The notes below the pieces were generated by a model. It saw nothing but the letters and a program-made list of their open reading frames with translations, did no database searches and was not told the DNA's origin. The position numbers were made by a program, and so were the translations under genes. Of a stretch of 64,000 nt of DNA, positions 61,129 to 64,000 are shown in pieces. Numbering within the stretch: the first letter of the stretch is position 1; each line of letters opens with the position of its first letter. The stretch comes from Prosapia bicincta (lineage: Eukaryota > Arthropoda > Insecta > Hemiptera > Cercopidae), in NCBI GenBank assembly GCA_036971475.1, contig JBAIZL010000006.1, positions 97,990,742 through 98,054,741 of the forward strand, read 5' to 3'.

Positions 61129-61421
61129 GGCTATTTAGAGTATATTGCATGCTGGTTTAACATAGTATATACCAGGCTAGTGTTTCTTTCCAGCTGACTT
61201 TTGAAATGACATGTGTGACTATATCTAGACCATACATAATTGATAAGCCAATTTTGGGGAGTTTATGCTTATTTAGCGAGGCTATGCACCGGATATTATG
61301 TGTTGGGTCATACTATGTGTTAATGATTAGCCATGCTATGTATCAGGTATTATGTGGTAATTTGTGGGCAGCTTGTAGGATAGTGTGTGATAACCATTAG
61401 CTAAACTATGCACTGGATATA
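61129..61421. repeat. Right outer arm, part 1
   Basis: Inverse of 57117 down to about 56825. Differences are single bases. Interrupted at the TA 61420-61421 by the Tigger insertion and resumed at 63854. Confidence 0.9.
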
Positions 61422-63853
61422 CAGTACAGTCTCACTAATCCGGACTTGATGGGACCGGACTCTGTCCGGATCAACGAAAGTCCGGATTAGACGGAAAAAC
61501 CAAACAAATGCATACAATATGTGTTTTAGGCGGGGAAACATATTGAAATTGTAGTTTTAGTGAAATTGAGGCCTAAATATAGCTATACAGTACAGTATTT
61601 CATAGCTTATTTAGCAAAAAATCCTGTAATTGTAACAGAAAAGGTATGACATGAATAAATATCAAAGCATCTTTTTCGTTGAATAAATGTATTTACATAA
61701 AGTTATTTACACTACACTGTATAAACGCACAAATAACTCAAACAAAAATGAAACTGAAACAAAAATAAACTTTAAAAAACTTAGTGAAAAAAGTCTGTAA
61801 TGTTCTTTTGTTTTAACTATGAATGACGTCGTTTCACAGTACGATCTCGTAGCCGTTTCAAGGTTAGTAGCTCCGCAGTTGACGTTCTATCAGTTTGTTT
61901 CTCAAAGTAGGTCATCAACCCCTATAGTAGCATTGCAGCCGCCCCATCATGAGTTGGGCTGACCGGTTCGTGTGTGTAGTCTTCCTCTTCCGAGCTGTCA
62001 TTTTCTGCGTTTGCAGTGCACACCGCGACGATTGAGCACTTGATAACCAATGTCATTATCACTGATAATCCACTCGGAAATATCAGTGTCTTTCAACTCG
62101 GCCCAACCCTCCAATTGTTGAAAAATCTGAACAAATTCCGCGTCGTCATTAGTAGGTTAACTGTCGGTTTTTTCACTTTCCTGTGGCATTTCAGGCCACA
62201 ATTTTTCCAGCTCTTTTGGAGTGTATACGGTTGAATTTCTTCCCACGATTCTGCAGCCATATAAATGACATCCTTTATAGTAACTTTTTTAAGAATTTCA
62301 ATAAATTGTGTAGCTGGATCTGCTTCTTACAAAAGCGATAAAATTAATTTTTTCCTATATCGCCGTTTTATCGCCTCTGTCCATCGGCTGAATGAGAGCT
62401 GTGACGTTAGGAGGAAGAAATTTAACAAAAATGTCACCATGACGCAATTCTTCATTTGGGTGGCAAGGGGCATTATCAATTAGTAAAACCGCTTTTCGAG
62501 GGAGTTTTTTCTCTTTTAAAAACTTTTCTGTTGTTGGAACAAAGTTTTCAAAAAACTTCAGTCCTTAAAAATTTGACTGTTCACCCACGCTGATTTTTTG
62601 GAACTTGTATTGGGCTGGTAGAACACTTAAATTTACATTTTAAATAACCCTAGGCTTTGCGGATTTCCCTATCACCAAAAGTGGAAATTTTAGATCGCCA
62701 GAAGCATTACTGCAGGGCAGCAAAGTCATACGTTCTTTCTTAACTTTATGGCCTTTTGCTACTGAATCTAATTTGGAAGCTAAATTTGTTTTTAAGAACA
62801 TTTTATAATTTAATCCGGTTTCGTCAGCGTTTATCACCTGACAAGGTTGTAAGTTTTCATCTCTGAAAAATTTGTCTTGAATTTTTCACTGGCATCATTG
62901 TCACCTGACAAAATTTCATTACTTATTCCGAGTTGACAGATGCCGTGTCGTTCCTTCCACCGGGACAGCCAACCCACACTGGCAGTAAAATTAGGGCCGC
63001 CTTTTAACTTTTCATTCAGTTTTAGCGCGATCGTTTGTAAATTTACACCCGATAATGGAACACCCTGTTCCCGTTGGCAAAACCAAATATACAGAGCATC
63101 ATCTCCGGTTTAATTTTTTGATTTTTTTAAAGTGCTTCGCCGCCTAAACTGTCTTTACTAACCATTTTTGCAAAAAAATCTTCAATTTCCTGTCGCTTTT
63201 TCTCCAATCGGAAACAGTTTGTTTTCCCACGCCTAACTCTTTTGCAATTTTAGTAAGCGATTCACCTCCATCAATACGAAATAAGGCTTGGAGTTTTTAT
63301 TCCATTGTCACTGTCACTGACTTACGTTTAGTCGCCATTTTCACTGAACAGTGAACGAGACGTAAATAAAAAACACACATCAATATCGTACTAGAATTAA
63401 ATGATAACAGCAGAAATCTTGCGAGAAGCAGTAAAGGTGGCATCCTTCCGACAACACCACTGACCTGACGCCAGACGGATAGACTGTCTATCCGTTTAGT
63501 CAGTGGTCCTTTATCTTTCGTTTATCGCAAGATGTCTCTGATGTCACATGCGTTGTAGTGTTGGGAGATCTAATGTGAATATATTTTTTCAAAGACGTTT
63601 TTCCTACTTTAATAGGCAAAAGAAACAAATAATATGGTAAATTCATATTTTAATGAATAAATTATATTATTTGTCTATTAGAATAGGAAAACCCCTTTGA
63701 AAAATAACAAATATAGACGTATAAAAATAAATATTTTTGTGAACGGCAGACTGATTGTGCACTGTAAAATACTATAACTAAACAAAAATTTTGGGCCGTC
63801 CGGATTAGCCGGAGGTCCGGATCATCGGAGACCGGATTAGCGAGACTGTACTG
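61422..63853 (-). mobile_element. Tigger/pogo transposon inserted in the right arm
   Basis: TA target duplication (61420-61421 and 63854-63855); ends CAGTACAGTCTCACTAATCC and (reverse) CAGTACAGTCTCGCTAATCC with more CCGGA-rich subterminal matches. The minus strand carries a decayed transposase: MATKRKSVTVTME then stop, LQALFRIDGGESLTKIAKEL and GVGKQTVSDW (HTH, about 63340-63210), QVINADETGLNYKMFLKTNL (first Asp, 62840), LPCSNASGDLKFPLLVIGKS, and further pieces down to about 61830. The uninterrupted target is visible at 56.83 kb (inverted) and 60.95 kb. Different family from the 44.7-kb Tigger. Confidence 0.92.
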
Positions 63854-64000
63854 TAATGTGTTATACTTTGTAGGCCCATGTCTTCTTAGCATAATATCTA
63901 TGCAGGCTTACACACATATATGTTTAACACATTATGTATTCTATTATGTATTTAGGCTTAACATAGTATGATAGCATGCATGTTGGCTTAGCATAGTATT
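63854..64000. repeat. Right outer arm, part 2, running off the window
   Basis: Inverse of about 56826 down to 56680 in the left arm with few mismatches. Since the match is still good at base 64000, the arm continues beyond the window. Confidence 0.9.

Overview
This window looks like an AT-rich invertebrate nuclear genome, most likely arthropod. The reasons are spliced genes with long introns, very many (TA)n tracts, and a dense load of pogo/Tigger, mariner, hAT and piggyBac DNA transposons, Penelope-like elements (PLEs) and non-LTR fragments. A chelicerate such as a horseshoe crab would fit, but nothing here proves the taxon. There is no bacterial operon, CRISPR array or rRNA/tRNA gene that I can support.

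Host genes. (1) A minus-strand gene spans 26066 down to 714 and runs off the left edge. Five exons, found by eye from splice sites and frame, join without a stop through phase-1 introns. They encode the N-terminal 270 residues of a multi-pass membrane protein that resembles the RNFT1/RNFT2 RING-finger/transmembrane E3 ligases; the RING part lies outside the window. (2) A divergent plus-strand gene starts at 27820. A signal-peptide exon (27820-27895) splices in phase 1 to a six-cysteine EGF-like exon (37697-37906). The C-terminal end is uncertain.

Transposon landscape, 0-54.6 kb. Introns and intergenic DNA are full of mobile elements: a PLE tail (4.06-4.57 kb), non-LTR tails (5.8-6.2 and 24.7-25.1 kb), a 66-bp satellite of about 32 copies (6.7-8.8 kb), an hAT relic nested inside a PLE-like inverted repeat (12.6-14.4 kb), palindromes set in (TA)n, an internally deleted mariner (17.4-18.3 kb), several Tigger elements (one at 44.7-47.3 kb with only two nonsense codons in a roughly 505-codon transposase), piggyBac elements, a 75-bp tandem array, and three PLE bodies or tails (30.3-31.4, 50.1-50.3 and 52.3-54.6 kb). 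Many palindromes and the PLE 3' ends share a hammerhead-ribozyme-like signature: CTGAnGA, a short hairpin, then GAAA. Its stem bases vary in compensating pairs.

Unusual block, 54.6-64 kb. From about 54,575 the base composition changes: more GC, G-rich tracts and many degenerate tandem repeats. In the middle is a compact intronless BIR-RING gene of the inhibitor-of-apoptosis type (58138-58674) with its own TATA box, strong start context and AATAAA. Two nested inverted repeats flank it: an inner pair (57.12-57.39 / 59.19-59.44 kb) and an outer pair (56.68-57.12 / 61.13 to the window end). The outer pair is nearly identical over 438 bp once a 2.4-kb Tigger in the right arm is removed. A TGACGTCA-14 nt-CAAGATGGCG module occurs twice, in opposite orientation. 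This inverted-repeat-bounded cassette, either an endogenised large DNA virus piece or a captured host gene in a young palindrome, is the most interesting object in the window. The origin is inference; the structure is read directly from the sequence.
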